Assembly: GCF_001905345.1 (NCBI RefSeq)
Contig: NZ_LFBV01000002.1
Location: forward strand, 1,292,272-1,356,271
DNA from: Streptomyces uncialis
Lineage (GTDB): Bacteria; Actinomycetota; Actinomycetes; Streptomycetales; Streptomycetaceae
DNA length: 64,000 nucleotides
Reading direction: 5' to 3'
This document shows positions 26,186 through 35,083 of the stretch, in pieces (the first letter of the stretch is position 1; every line of letters starts with the position of its first letter). Both the position numbers and the translations under genes were made by a program. A model generated the notes under the pieces. That model searched no databases. It was not told the origin of the DNA and saw nothing but the letters and a program-made list of their open reading frames with translations.

Positions 26186-27907
26186 TTACGGGACCCGCTC
26201 CGGAGGGGTCGCGCCGGGCCGGTTCTCCTCCGCCAGATGGCGGCTCACCTCGGCCGTGCTGAGGCCCAGACCACCCAGTTCGATCTCGTCCCACGCCTGG
26301 AGCCGGCGGGTGTCCCGGTCCAGGTAGAGGACCGACGCCTCCACCGGGTCCGGCTTCTTCCCCTCGACCGCGCGCAGCCCGCCGCCGCCCGTGGAACCCT
26401 CCAGCCGCATCCGGGTCCCCAGCGGCAGGGTCCGCGTCTCCTGCCGGTGGTAGTGCCCGGCCAGGACCATCGGGACCGTCCCGTCGGTCTCCCGTGCCGT
26501 CGCCGGCTGATGGACCACCGCGATGTCGACCGGGGTACCCGCCGACCGCTGGTCCCGCAGTGTGGACGCGAGGCGGATGCCCGCCATCCGGTTCGCCGCG
26601 TCACCGCCCGCCGGGGTCGACCGGTCGGGCGTGAACGTCGGGTCACCCGTACCGGCGAACCTCACTCCCGCCACGGTGACCGCGCGTCCCTCGTCCAGGA
26701 CATGGACATCGCGCATCCGCTCCAGATAGCGCTGGGTCGTCCGCGAGTCGTGATTTCCCCGCACCCACACATACGGGGCGCCCAGATCCTCGATCGGGTC
26801 CAGGAAGCCGTTCTCGGCCGCGCTGCCGTGGTCCATCGTGTCGCCCGTGTCCACGATCACGTCGATGGCGTACTGCTCCACCAGCGAGGCGACGATCTTC
26901 CAGCTCGCCGGGTTCAGATGGATGTCCGACACATGCAGCACCCGCAGGGTGGACGCGTCCGGGCGGTACGCGGGGAGCGTGGACGTCGCGTCGTACAGCT
27001 TGGTCACATTGGTCACCAGCCGCGCCAACTCCTGCTGGTACACATCGAACTCGCTGACGATGCTGCGCGCGTCCCCGACCACCGAGGGCGCGCTGGTGAG
27101 CAGCCCGGAGAAGCGCGGTTCCAGCACCGCGCCGGGCCGCCAGGTGGCCAGCGCGGTCGCCCCCGAGGTGACCAGCAGCGCCAGCGCGAGCCCGCCCGCC
27201 GCCACCGCGCGGCGCGGCCGCCGGTACACCACGAGCCCCAGCGTGCCCGCCCCCACCACGACCGCCGCACAGGACCGCACCGCCAGGTCGAGCGTGCCGC
27301 GCCCGACGTCCTGGGCCACCTCGTCCTGGAGCCCGGATATCCGCTCCGGGTGCTTGACCAGCGCCTGTGAACGCACCGGGTCGAGCTGTTCCACGTCCAC
27401 GTCCAGCCGGATCGGCGCGGTATGGGTGTCCAGCTCCAGCGCGCCCAGCGGGGACACATTGATCTTCGTACCGCCGGACAGCGAGGCCCGCAGGGTCATG
27501 CTCGTGTCCATCGGACCCACCGGCACCCGCACACTCCCCACCACCAGCAGCCCCAGCCACGCCCCCGCCAGCACGACCCCCGCCATCCCCAGCGCCCTGC
27601 GGTACGGGTGCCCCGGGCGCGCCGGCAGCTCCACCGGCCGTACGGGACGGGACCGCCGCGCCCGCGGCCGGAACGCCGTACGGAACGCCTTGCCGAGCCC
27701 CGTACCGAACCTCGCGCGGAACGCCCTACGGGATGCCGCGGACGACTTCTTCGTACGGGAAGTCGTGCGGGAGGCCGTGCGGGACGTCGTACGGGGCGAA
27801 GTGCGGGCAGGCGTACGGGAGGTGCCGCGGTCCGGGCCGCGGGGCGTGTCGCGGGGCATTGGTCCCGTATGCCCCGGCGGCCGGGCGGCCATGCGGGGGA
27901 GCGTCAT
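26186..27907 (-). CDS. Membrane-anchored metallophosphoesterase
   Basis: Up to 573 residues from ATG 27907. In-frame ATG 27859 is an alternative, and neither has a good ribosome site. The first 90 residues are Arg/Thr/Pro-rich. A TM helix follows (about 105-125, AGVVLAGAWLGLLVVGSV), then a beta-rich extracellular-looking part and a second TM pair (about 205-250). The calcineurin-like phosphoesterase domain has all metal motifs: VLHVSDIHLN (about 324), DTGDTMDHG, VRGNHDS (about 384), VVHQP and LAGHYHRQ (about 484). Substrate is unknown. It probably acts at the membrane. Confidence 0.88.
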   Translation of the reverse strand: MTLPRMAARPPGHTGPMPRDTPRGPDRGTSRTPARTSPRTTSRTASRTTSRTKKSSAASRRAFRARFGTGLGKAFRTAFRPRARRSRPVRPVELPARPGHPYRRALGMAGVVLAGAWLGLLVVGSVRVPVGPMDTSMTLRASLSGGTKINVSPLGALELDTHTAPIRLDVDVEQLDPVRSQALVKHPERISGLQDEVAQDVGRGTLDLAVRSCAAVVVGAGTLGLVVYRRPRRAVAAGGLALALLVTSGATALATWRPGAVLEPRFSGLLTSAPSVVGDARSIVSEFDVYQQELARLVTNVTKLYDATSTLPAYRPDASTLRVLHVSDIHLNPASWKIVASLVEQYAIDVIVDTGDTMDHGSAAENGFLDPIEDLGAPYVWVRGNHDSRTTQRYLERMRDVHVLDEGRAVTVAGVRFAGTGDPTFTPDRSTPAGGDAANRMAGIRLASTLRDQRSAGTPVDIAVVHQPATARETDGTVPMVLAGHYHRQETRTLPLGTRMRLEGSTGGGGLRAVEGKKPDPVEASVLYLDRDTRRLQAWDEIELGGLGLSTAEVSRHLAEENRPGATPPERVP

Positions 27908-28028
27908 GGGGGGCGGTCATGGGACCGGCAGGCAAGGACCGGTCGTGCGGGGGCCGGTGGCGTGGGGGCCGGTGGTGCGGGGAGTGAGCGGGGGCCGGTC
28001 CCGCGGGGGACCGGTCGTGCGGGGGCGG

Positions 28029-28379
28029 TCAGCCCCAGCCGAGTTCGTGGAGCCGGTCGTCGTCGATGCCGAAGTGGTGGGCGATCTCGTGGACCACCGT
28101 CACGGCGACCTCGTGGACCACGTCCTCCGTGGTCGCGCAGTACCGCAGGGTCGGCCCCATGTAGATCGAGATCCGGTCCGGCAGCACCCCCGCGTACCAC
28201 TCGCCGCGCTCGGTCAGCGGTGTCCCCTCGTAGAGCCCCAGCAGTTCGGGGTCATGGGCGGGTGGCTCGTCCTCCACGAACACGGCCACGTTGTCCATGA
28301 CCCGCGTCAGCTCCGGCGGGATCGTGTCCAGGGCCTCGGCCACCAGCTCTTCGAACGCGTCTCGTGTCATTTCCAGCAC
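28029..28379 (-). CDS. Zincin-like metallopeptidase family protein
   Basis: 116 residues from GTG 28379 (VLEMTRDAFEELV). ATG 28370 is an alternative. The C terminus has the zinc site VVHEIAHHFGIDDDRLHELG, that is HExxH plus a downstream His/Glu. The rest (PPELTRVMDNVAVFVEDEPP) matches the small actinobacterial metallopeptidase family with a minimal zincin fold. Substrate is unknown. It is a leftward gene between a phosphoesterase and a lipoprotein gene. Confidence 0.88.
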   Translation of the reverse strand: MLEMTRDAFEELVAEALDTIPPELTRVMDNVAVFVEDEPPAHDPELLGLYEGTPLTERGEWYAGVLPDRISIYMGPTLRYCATTEDVVHEVAVTVVHEIAHHFGIDDDRLHELGWG

Positions 28380-28472
28380 AGCCCCATTGTCCGGGACGCG
28401 GCGCCGAACCGGCCTGGGCGCGTCCCCGACGATCCCGGCACCCGTACCCGGCACGTCGGGCACCCGTGGCCG

Positions 28473-29072
28473 TCACACCGGGCTGCCCGCCTCCGGCGAC
28501 GGTTCGTGGCGGAACATCCGGGCCGCCTGGCCCTGCGCCGGCGGGTCCTCGTGGGCCGACGAGGACGGCTCCGCCGGGGTGGGCTCCGGGGCCGGGGGCT
28601 CGGGTGTCGGTTTCGGGGGTTCGGGGGCCTGGGTGGCGCGGGTCGGGGTGGGCTCCGGCGGGGCCACCGGGGTAGGCGCGCCCGGGGCGGTCGGGCGGGG
28701 CGCCCGGGTGGGCCGGGCGGGCCGCGGGGCGTCGGGTTCCGGGGCGGGCGCTCCGGCGGGGTCGGGGCCGGGGTCCGGGTTCGGGCCGGGCTCCGGGGCG
28801 GTGCCGGGGGCCGGGGCGGAGGGGGAGGCGCCCTTCTTGCGGGGGCTGCCGTCGAGGTGGGCCTTGGCGTCCCGGCCGCCCTGGTAGCGGCCGTAGCCGC
28901 CGTCGACCGTCGTGGCGGCGCCGCCGGGTTGCGCCCCCTCGCCGTCCCGGGGGCCCGAGGAGTGGGAGGGGCCCGGGCGGGCGGCCTCTTCGCCCACGCT
29001 GACGCAGCCCGCGGTGGCCGCGAGGGCCGCCGCCAGGGTGGCCAGGCGGACGGGGACGGACATTGGGCGCAC
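28473..29072 (-). CDS. Pro-rich lipoprotein
   Basis: 199 residues from GTG 29072, with GGAGG six bases before it. ATG 29063 would be too far from that site. A lipoprotein signal with lipobox LAATAGC ends at Cys23. The mature part is almost entirely Pro/Ala/Glu/Thr-rich (PEPTPTRATQAPEPPKPTPE), likely an extended cell-wall-spanning stalk. No folded domain or enzyme motif is seen. Confidence 0.7.
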   Translation of the reverse strand: MRPMSVPVRLATLAAALAATAGCVSVGEEAARPGPSHSSGPRDGEGAQPGGAATTVDGGYGRYQGGRDAKAHLDGSPRKKGASPSAPAPGTAPEPGPNPDPGPDPAGAPAPEPDAPRPARPTRAPRPTAPGAPTPVAPPEPTPTRATQAPEPPKPTPEPPAPEPTPAEPSSSAHEDPPAQGQAARMFRHEPSPEAGSPV

Positions 29073-29271
29073 GGGCCACCTCCGGGGCGCGGGATCCAGG
29101 GTTCGGCTGTCCAACTCCCTCCCCCCGCAAGAAGACACGCCGCCGCACCCCGTACCCCCGGGCCGTCCGCCGCGCGCCGGGCGCGTCCGCCGCCGACGGG
29201 ACCGGCCGCGGGGGCCTGCGGCGGCCGTACGCGCCCCCGCCTCCGGAGGACCGGATGCCCGCACCGCACCG

Positions 29272-29343
29272 GTCCCCGTCCCGGTCCCACCCCCTGTCCC
29301 CGTCCCGGTCCCACCCCCTGTCCCCGTCCCGGTCCCACCCCCG
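29272..29343. repeat. 24-bp tandem repeat, 3 copies
   Basis: Exact copies, with one terminal mismatch, of GTCCCCGTCCCGGTCCCACC plus CCCT at 29272, 29296 and 29320. Intergenic. Confidence 0.95.
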
Positions 29344-29502
29344 TTCCCGGGCCCGCGCCACCCCGGTCCCCGGCCGTGCACCACCCCCGCACCACCCCTG
29401 TCCCGCCCGCGTCCCCGGACCCGTACCATCGGTCCCAGGAGCCCCGTACCGACCACCTCCGGGGCCCTGCTGGGGCGTGACCGGGGTCACCCGGTACGGC
29501 AT

Positions 29503-29532
29503 TTGCCTTGCGGCCCCAGAGGTGCGTATGGT
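29503..29532 (+). promoter_or_regulatory. Candidate promoter of the DEAD-box helicase
   Basis: TTGCCT and TATGGT separated by 18 bp fit a housekeeping sigma promoter. It would give a 5' leader of about 160 nt before ATG 29703. Confidence 0.5.
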
Positions 29533-29702
29533 GGTAGATCGTTTGATCCCATTTGCCCGGCGCACTCCTCACAGAGCGAGGAAAGCAGCGCGCCGCGTGT
29601 GGCGCGTACTCCCTGCCGTGGCCGGACCGCATAGAGGCGGTCGATTTGTAGCTTCACGGAGTTTGGGCGCGTGCCGTGAACTCCGGAAGGTTCGCATTTC
29701 GC

Positions 29703-32198
29703 ATGTCCGTTTCCCCTGCTGACCGCGCTGTTCTCACCGAGAACGCCGAAGCCCCCACCAGCACCCCCGAGGCCGTCGACGCCGTCGTGACCGAGGTCAC
29801 CGAGCCCGTCGCCGCCGAGGTCACCGAGACCGTCGAGACCGCCGGCACCGTCACGCAGGCCGTGACCGAGACCGCCGACGAGACGTCCGCCGCGACGGCC
29901 CCCGAGGCCGGGTCCGCCACCGAGGAGGACACCGCCGAGGCCGAGGCCGACGCGGAGCCCACCGTCACGTTCGGTGACCTGGGTCTGCCCGAAGGTGTCG
30001 TCCGCAAGCTCGCGCAGAACGGCGTCACCAGCCCGTTCCCGATCCAGGCCGCGACCATCCCGGACGCCCTGGCCGGCAAGGACATCCTGGGCCGTGGCCG
30101 TACCGGCTCCGGCAAGACCCTCTCCTTCGGTCTCCCGCTGCTGACGACCCTCTCCGAGGGCCACACCCAGAAGAAGCACCCGCGGGGCATCATCCTCACC
30201 CCCACCCGTGAGCTCGCGATGCAGGTCGCGGACGCCCTCCAGCCGTACGGTGACGTGCTCGGCCTGAAGATGAAGGTCGTCTGCGGCGGTACGTCGATGA
30301 GCAACCAGATCTACGCGCTGGAGCGCGGCGTCGACATCCTCGTCGCCACCCCCGGCCGGCTGCGGGACATCATCAACCGCGGCGCCTGCTCGCTGGACAG
30401 CGTGCAGATCGCCGTCCTCGACGAGGCCGACCAGATGGCCGACCTGGGCTTCCTGCCCGAGGTCACCGAGCTGCTCGACCAGGTGCCGAGCGGCGGCCAG
30501 CGGATGCTGTTCTCCGCCACCCTGGAGAACGAGATCGACAGTCTCGTCAAGCGCTACCTGAACGCCCCGGTCATCCACGAGGTCGACCCGTCGGCCGGTG
30601 CGGTCACCACCATGACCCACCACATCCTGATCGTGAAGCCGCGCGACAAGGCCCCGGTCACCGCCGCGATCGCCGCCCGCAAGGGCCGCACGATCGTCTT
30701 CGTCCGCACCCAGCTCGGTGCCGACCGCGTCGCCGAGCAGCTGCGTGACGCGGGTGTCCGCGCCGACGCGCTGCACGGCGGAATGACGCAGGGCGCCCGT
30801 ACGCGCACCCTCGCGGACTTCAAGGAGGGCTACGTCAACGTCCTCGTCGCCACCGACGTCGCCGCGCGCGGCATCCACGTCGACGGCATCGACCTGGTGC
30901 TGAACGTCGACCCGGCGGGCGACCACAAGGACTACCTGCACCGTTCGGGCCGTACCGCCCGCGCGGGCCGCTCCGGCACGGTCGTGTCGCTGGCCCTGCC
31001 GCACCAGCGGCGCCAGATCTTCCGGCTGATGGAGGACGCGGGCGTCGACGCCGGGCGTCACATCGTCGGCGGTGGCGGGGTGTTCGAGCCCGAGGTCGCC
31101 GAGATCACCGGTGCCCGGTCCATGACCGAGGTGCAGGCCGAGTCGGTGGCGGGTGCCGCCAAGCAGGCCGAGCGCGAGGTCCAGGACCTGGCGAAGCAGC
31201 TGGAGCGGGCCGAGCGCCGCGCCTCCGAGCTGCGCGAGGAGGCCGACCGGCTCAGCGCGCGTGCCGCGCGTGAGCGGGGCGAGGACCCGTCGGCCGTCGC
31301 CCCCGTGGCCGACGCCACCGCCGAGGCCCCCGTCGCCGGCGCCGTGAGCGCCACCGCCGAGGCCGGCCCCCAGGCCGCCGCCGAGGCCCCGGCCACCGCC
31401 CCCGTGGCGGAGACCGCGACCGAGCGTCCGGCCCGCGAGGACCGCGCCGCGTCGTACGAGCGCCGTGACAACGAGCGCGGCGGGTTCAACCGTGACCGCC
31501 GTGAGGACCGCCGTGAGGACCGTGGCGGCTTCCGCCGCGACGACCGCGGTGACCGTGGCGGTGACCGTGGTGGTTTCAACCGTGACCGTGGTGGCGAGCG
31601 TGGTGGCGGTTTCAACCGCGACCGTGGCGGCGACCGTCCGGGCTTCCGTCGTGACGACCGTCGTGACGGTGAGCGCGGTGGCGAGCGTGGTGGTTTCAAC
31701 CGTGACCGTGACGACCGTGGCGGTTTCAACCGCGACCGCGGTGGCGACCGTCCCGGCTTCCGTCGTGACGACCGTCGTGACGGTGAGCGCGGCGGTGACC
31801 GTGGTGGTTTCAACCGTGACCGTGGTGGCGAGCGTGGTGGCGGTTTCAACCGCGACCGTGGCGGCGACCGTCCGGGCTTCCGTCGTGACGACCGTCGTGA
31901 CGGTGAGCGCGGTGGCGAGCGTGGCGGGTTCAACCGTGACCGTGACGACCGTGGCGGTTTCAACCGTGACCGCGGTGGCGACCGTCCCGGCTTCCGCCGC
32001 GACGACCGTCCGTCCACCGGCCACCGGGGCAGCGACCGCCCGGTCAACCGTGACCGCCGCGACGACCGCCCCGCGGGCGGCCACCGCACCGGCGGCAGCG
32101 ACCGCCCGTACGGCCACCGCGGCAGCACCGGCACCGGCACCGGCACGGGCGGCTTCAACCGCCGTGACGACAAGCCGCGCTGGAAGCGCAACGACTGA
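29703..32198 (+). CDS. DEAD-box RNA helicase with RG-rich repeat tail (DeaD/CsdA-like)
   Basis: 831 residues from ATG 29703, with GGAAGG upstream. The acidic Ala/Glu/Thr-rich N terminus spans about 90 residues. The helicase core has all motifs: Q motif PFPIQAATIPDAL, GRTGSGKT (about 133), TPTREL, TPGRL, VLDEAD (about 240), FSATL (about 272), TDVAARGIHVDGIDL and HRSGRTARAGR (about 414). A coiled helical stretch (about 480-525) precedes a tail rich in GGFNRDR, GFRRDDRRDGERGG motifs, including a 78-residue unit repeated twice. It likely unwinds structured RNA in ribosome assembly and cold stress. The Arg/Gly/Asp tail should bind RNA and may promote condensate formation (inference). Confidence 0.93.
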   Translation: MSVSPADRAVLTENAEAPTSTPEAVDAVVTEVTEPVAAEVTETVETAGTVTQAVTETADETSAATAPEAGSATEEDTAEAEADAEPTVTFGDLGLPEGVVRKLAQNGVTSPFPIQAATIPDALAGKDILGRGRTGSGKTLSFGLPLLTTLSEGHTQKKHPRGIILTPTRELAMQVADALQPYGDVLGLKMKVVCGGTSMSNQIYALERGVDILVATPGRLRDIINRGACSLDSVQIAVLDEADQMADLGFLPEVTELLDQVPSGGQRMLFSATLENEIDSLVKRYLNAPVIHEVDPSAGAVTTMTHHILIVKPRDKAPVTAAIAARKGRTIVFVRTQLGADRVAEQLRDAGVRADALHGGMTQGARTRTLADFKEGYVNVLVATDVAARGIHVDGIDLVLNVDPAGDHKDYLHRSGRTARAGRSGTVVSLALPHQRRQIFRLMEDAGVDAGRHIVGGGGVFEPEVAEITGARSMTEVQAESVAGAAKQAEREVQDLAKQLERAERRASELREEADRLSARAARERGEDPSAVAPVADATAEAPVAGAVSATAEAGPQAAAEAPATAPVAETATERPAREDRAASYERRDNERGGFNRDRREDRREDRGGFRRDDRGDRGGDRGGFNRDRGGERGGGFNRDRGGDRPGFRRDDRRDGERGGERGGFNRDRDDRGGFNRDRGGDRPGFRRDDRRDGERGGDRGGFNRDRGGERGGGFNRDRGGDRPGFRRDDRRDGERGGERGGFNRDRDDRGGFNRDRGGDRPGFRRDDRPSTGHRGSDRPVNRDRRDDRPAGGHRTGGSDRPYGHRGSTGTGTGTGGFNRRDDKPRWKRND
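31561..32010. repeat. 234-bp direct repeat in the helicase tail
   Basis: Segment 31561-31794 is repeated from 31795 with only a few silent-type changes, and each copy encodes 78 residues of the RG-rich tail. Smaller GGTTTCAACCGTGACCG units recur inside. Confidence 0.85.
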
Positions 32199-32272
32199 CA
32201 GCCGGGTCCTGGTCGCCCACGGGTGACCGGAACCCGCTGACCGGCACGCAGCCGGTCGGCACACCGACGGAC

Positions 32273-32305
32273 GCCAGGCCCCGCCCCCACCGGGCGGGGC
32301 CTGGC
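32273..32305 (+). terminator. Terminator after the DEAD-box helicase
   Basis: 14-bp perfect stem GCCAGGCCCCGCCC / GGGCGGGGCCTGGC with a 5-nt loop, 75 bp after the stop. Confidence 0.85.
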
Positions 32306-32487
32306 CCGTTCACGCCGCACGACCGGACCGCACCGGCAAAACCGGACGCGCACCGCCCCGGAAGATGTCAGGATGTCCAGGCACCACCGGACCCCGCCCC
32401 GGCGGACCACCCCCAGGGCGCTCGCCCTGTTCCCCCACAGGGACAGGTCCACGCCCGCGACCGACACCCCGCTATGCTGCGGGGTGC

Positions 32488-32560
32488 GGGCCGTTAGCTC
32501 AATTGGCAGAGCAGTGGACTTTTAATCCATTGGTTGTGGGTTCGAGTCCCACACGGCCTA
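32488..32560 (+). tRNA. tRNA-Lys(TTT)
   Basis: 73-nt cloverleaf: acceptor GGGCCGT/ACGGCCT, anticodon stem GTGGA/TCCAT with loop CTTTTAA (anticodon TTT), T loop TTCGAGT. TATGCT about 15 bp upstream is a -10 candidate. Confidence 0.95.
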
Positions 32561-32599
32561 CAAGCCGCAGGGCCGGGCGCAAGCCCGCGACCTGCGAGG

Positions 32600-32635
32600 A
32601 AGCGCCCCACCTGGTTCCGACCGGGTGGGGCGCTT
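32600..32635 (+). terminator. Terminator after tRNA-Lys
   Basis: 12-bp perfect stem AAGCGCCCCACC / GGTGGGGCGCTT with a 12-nt loop, 40 bp past the tRNA. Confidence 0.8.
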
Positions 32636-32815
32636 CGGCGTTGCGGGGTTCGTACGTGAGCGGGGATGCCGTACGACCCTCCGACCACCCGATTCACGCG
32701 CCGGTGGTCACACCAGGCCGTTGTGCAGCGATAGCCATACGTGCCGTGGTGCTGAGTACCTTCGGTCAGCAAGCGCCGATGCTCTCACTGCTCATGGCAG
32801 CGACGGCATCGGTCG

Positions 32816-33361
32816 TCACCCCGCTCGGACGGCGGGTATCCGGGCGGCCCACGTCGTGGCCTGGGTCAGGTGTTCGGCCTGGAGTCCGGCACGGGGGTCG
32901 GTCTGGATCAGGTGCGTCGCCGTGCCTCGGGCGGTACGGGCCGTGGCCCAGTCGTGGTCGAGGGCGGTGAAGTCGTCGTCGATCCAGACGGCGGGTGCGT
33001 CGCCCAGCCAGGTGTCGACGTGGTCGCGCTTCCACAGGTATCCGTCGGGGTGACTGGTGGTGATCCGGGGACGCGGCAGGTCGATGTGCGGGAGGGGCGG
33101 GAGGCCGAGGAGGGGCCCGATCAGCGTGGTGGCGTCCTGCCGCCAACTGGTGCACCAGACAGGGGTGACCAGGCCGGTCCGGATCACGTCCATGAGCAGG
33201 CGGCCGTGGGCAGGGTCGAGCCAGACGGTGACCGGGTTGTCGGCGCTCCGTCCGGTGGGGACGACATCGTGACGTGTGTGAGTGGCGGGGGTGGTCCCGT
33301 CGGCAGTGGGGAACGGTATGAGGACACCGTCGATGTCGAGGAGCAGGTAGGGCGGGCGCAT
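32816..33361 (-). CDS. HAD-superfamily hydrolase
   Basis: 181 residues from ATG 33361 with GGAGGAA upstream. HAD motif I is LLLDIDGVL (Asp9, Asp11) and motif IV is VWIDDDFTALD. There is no large cap domain, so it is a small phosphatase-type HAD of unknown substrate. Last gene of a four-gene leftward operon (34 bp after the methyltransferase). Working with a kinase-like protein and a methyltransferase suggests small-molecule or nucleic-acid-end chemistry (inference). Confidence 0.85.
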   Translation of the reverse strand: MRPPYLLLDIDGVLIPFPTADGTTPATHTRHDVVPTGRSADNPVTVWLDPAHGRLLMDVIRTGLVTPVWCTSWRQDATTLIGPLLGLPPLPHIDLPRPRITTSHPDGYLWKRDHVDTWLGDAPAVWIDDDFTALDHDWATARTARGTATHLIQTDPRAGLQAEHLTQATTWAARIPAVRAG

Positions 33362-33395
33362 CCGTTCCTCCAGGGGGAGCCGGGACGAGTGGCTG

Positions 33396-34094
33396 TCAGA
33401 GCTTGCGGGCGCGGATCAGCAGGGTGGTGGGCCATCGGCCCGTGCGGGGGTCGTGGAACTCCTGGGCCGAGGTGAGCCGGAAGCCCGCTCGGCTGAGCTG
33501 TTTCTCCCAGCGGCCGGTGTCGAACTCCCAGCGGGCGACGGGGAGCCGGGTGCGGTCGGGAAGGGTGACGTGGTCGCGGCGGGGCCGGTCGTCGCCGGAG
33601 GGGCTTCGGCCGCCGCGCTGCGGGTGGGGGACGGAAAAGGCGAGCACCCGGCCGGGCGGGAGCCGCTGTGCGACGGCGGGGAGCAGGAGTTCGGGGGCGA
33701 TGAGACCGACCGCGCCGAAGACGGAGCAGACCGCGTCGAACCGTTCGTCGGAGGCATGCAGGTAGTGCAGGGCGTGGCCGGCGACGAAGGTGAGGTTGTT
33801 CAGCCGTCCGTAGTGGGAGCGGGCTCGTCGGATCTGAAGGCCGACCAGGTCGACCGCGGTGACGTGGGCGCCGTGGCAGGTGGCGAGGTGGGCGGCGTTG
33901 TGGCCGGGGCCGCCGCCGAGTTCCAGGACCCTTTTGCCGCGCAGGTCGGGGCCGAGGACCTCGGCGCCGGGCCGCTGTCCGGGGCGCGTGGTCCACTCCA
34001 TGCGGGTGGGCACGGAGAGGGGGCCGGCGGGTTCGGCGGTGCGCTGGAGGGCGTGGGCGTGCCACGGGGACGCCCGGGAAGCAGGGGCGGGCAC
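33396..34094 (-). CDS. SAM-dependent class I methyltransferase
   Basis: 232 residues from GTG 34094, one base after the kinase-like stop, with GGAGG inside the upstream gene. The Rossmann motifs are clear: KRVLELGGGPGHNAAHLA (motif I, about residues 54-71), VTAVDLVGLQ (motif II) and ERFDAVCSVFGAVGLI (motif IV region). The substrate-binding C-terminal part is small. Third gene of the cassette. The target is unknown. Confidence 0.87.
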   Translation of the reverse strand: MPAPASRASPWHAHALQRTAEPAGPLSVPTRMEWTTRPGQRPGAEVLGPDLRGKRVLELGGGPGHNAAHLATCHGAHVTAVDLVGLQIRRARSHYGRLNNLTFVAGHALHYLHASDERFDAVCSVFGAVGLIAPELLLPAVAQRLPPGRVLAFSVPHPQRGGRSPSGDDRPRRDHVTLPDRTRLPVARWEFDTGRWEKQLSRAGFRLTSAQEFHDPRTGRWPTTLLIRARKL

Positions 34095-34095
34095 G

Positions 34096-35007
34096 TCAGA
34101 CCTCCAGGAGGTGGAGTACGTCGTCGAGATGGCGGCGGACGACCTTCAGGTAGGTGGGGTCGGTGGCCGGCTCGTCGACCCAGCGGACGGCCTGCTCCAT
34201 GAACCATTCGACGGCCCACACGCGGTGCCAGCCCAGGGCCCAGCTCTCCGCGGCGAGCCCACCGCGCGAGGCGAGGGCGTCGGGGGTGCCGCCGGCGGTG
34301 ACGTACCGCTCCAGGAGGGTGCGTAGACGCACGGGCTGCGGGGCTTCGACGGTGCCGTGCCAGCTGGCGAGGTCGAGCAGGCCGGGGCCGGTGAAGGCGC
34401 GGGCGAAGTCGAGCATCCGCCAGCCCCGTCGGCCGATGTGGAGGCTGGTGGGGTGGAACTCGGAGTGCACCCAGCCGAAGGGCGCCAGTGTCGCCCCGGC
34501 CGAGCGGGCCTCGGCGGCCCGGGAGATCCGGTCGAGTGCGTTCTCGACGTCGTCGGTCTCCTGCCACCGGTCGGCCTTGCGCAGCCGTTCGAGGTGCTCC
34601 AGCGCCCGGCCCGGCAGTGCGCGCAGTCGCTCCTGGTCGAGGACGGGCAGGGGCGGAGCCGTGCGGGCTCCGTGCAGCACCACGGCCGCGGCGACGCAGT
34701 CCAGTTCGTCGGCCTCACGGACGGAGGGCCCGAGGTCCTCGATGAACATGCCGAGCCAACCGTCCAGGACGGCGGAGGCGTGGACCTGGGGGACGGGGAG
34801 GCCGAGGGTGCGGGCCAGCCGGAGGGCTTGGTCCTCGCTGTCGAAGGGCTTCCTGGCGTACTTGAAGATGGCTGTGGAGCAGTCGGAAAAGGTCACACGC
34901 TCGACGCCGGACATCGACCACACACGTACCTCCTCCCGTACGGCGGTGGTCCGACCGGTCAGGGTGAGCAGGTTGTCGAGGAGTTCGGCGCTGGGATTCG
35001 TGGTCAC
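34096..35007 (-). CDS. Aminoglycoside-phosphotransferase-like (APH fold) protein
   Basis: 303 residues from GTG 35007 with GGAG upstream. The APH/choline-kinase fold is suggested by an N-lobe Lys in AIFKYARKPF, FIEDLGPSVREAD, and the C-lobe FGWVHSEFHPTSLHI and WRMLDFARAFTG. The usual catalytic HxDxxxxN is replaced by HSEFHPTS, so the base Asp is Glu and the Asn is Ser. Activity may be altered or lost. It is translationally adjacent to the methyltransferase. A role in antibiotic resistance cannot be assumed. Confidence 0.75.
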   Translation of the reverse strand: MTTNPSAELLDNLLTLTGRTTAVREEVRVWSMSGVERVTFSDCSTAIFKYARKPFDSEDQALRLARTLGLPVPQVHASAVLDGWLGMFIEDLGPSVREADELDCVAAAVVLHGARTAPPLPVLDQERLRALPGRALEHLERLRKADRWQETDDVENALDRISRAAEARSAGATLAPFGWVHSEFHPTSLHIGRRGWRMLDFARAFTGPGLLDLASWHGTVEAPQPVRLRTLLERYVTAGGTPDALASRGGLAAESWALGWHRVWAVEWFMEQAVRWVDEPATDPTYLKVVRRHLDDVLHLLEV

Positions 35008-35083
35008 GTGAGGCTCCGGGGAGTGGTGGCGTCCGGGGCGGGCGGGGGATGCCGACCCGCCCCGGAGCCTGATCGGGTGGTGG

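Larger units (their letters stand above)
29073..29702. other. Long divergent intergenic region with helicase leader
   Basis: About 630 bp without a supported gene. It holds a 24-bp x 3 tandem repeat (29272-29343), a promoter candidate (29503-29532) and a leader of roughly 165 nt before the helicase. Long leaders are common for cold- or stress-controlled DEAD-box genes. Confidence 0.6.

Noticed and set aside
26838..29480. An 880-codon plus-strand frame
   Set aside because: Low-complexity antisense of the phosphoesterase, zincin and lipoprotein genes.
29487..32264. A 925-codon Val/Thr/Ala-rich minus-strand frame
   Set aside because: Antisense to the helicase; repeats such as VTVETATVV mirror the helicase RG tail codons.
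34096..35007. Aminoglycoside resistance gene
   Set aside because: APH fold only. The catalytic motif is altered and the context is a metabolic-looking operon.
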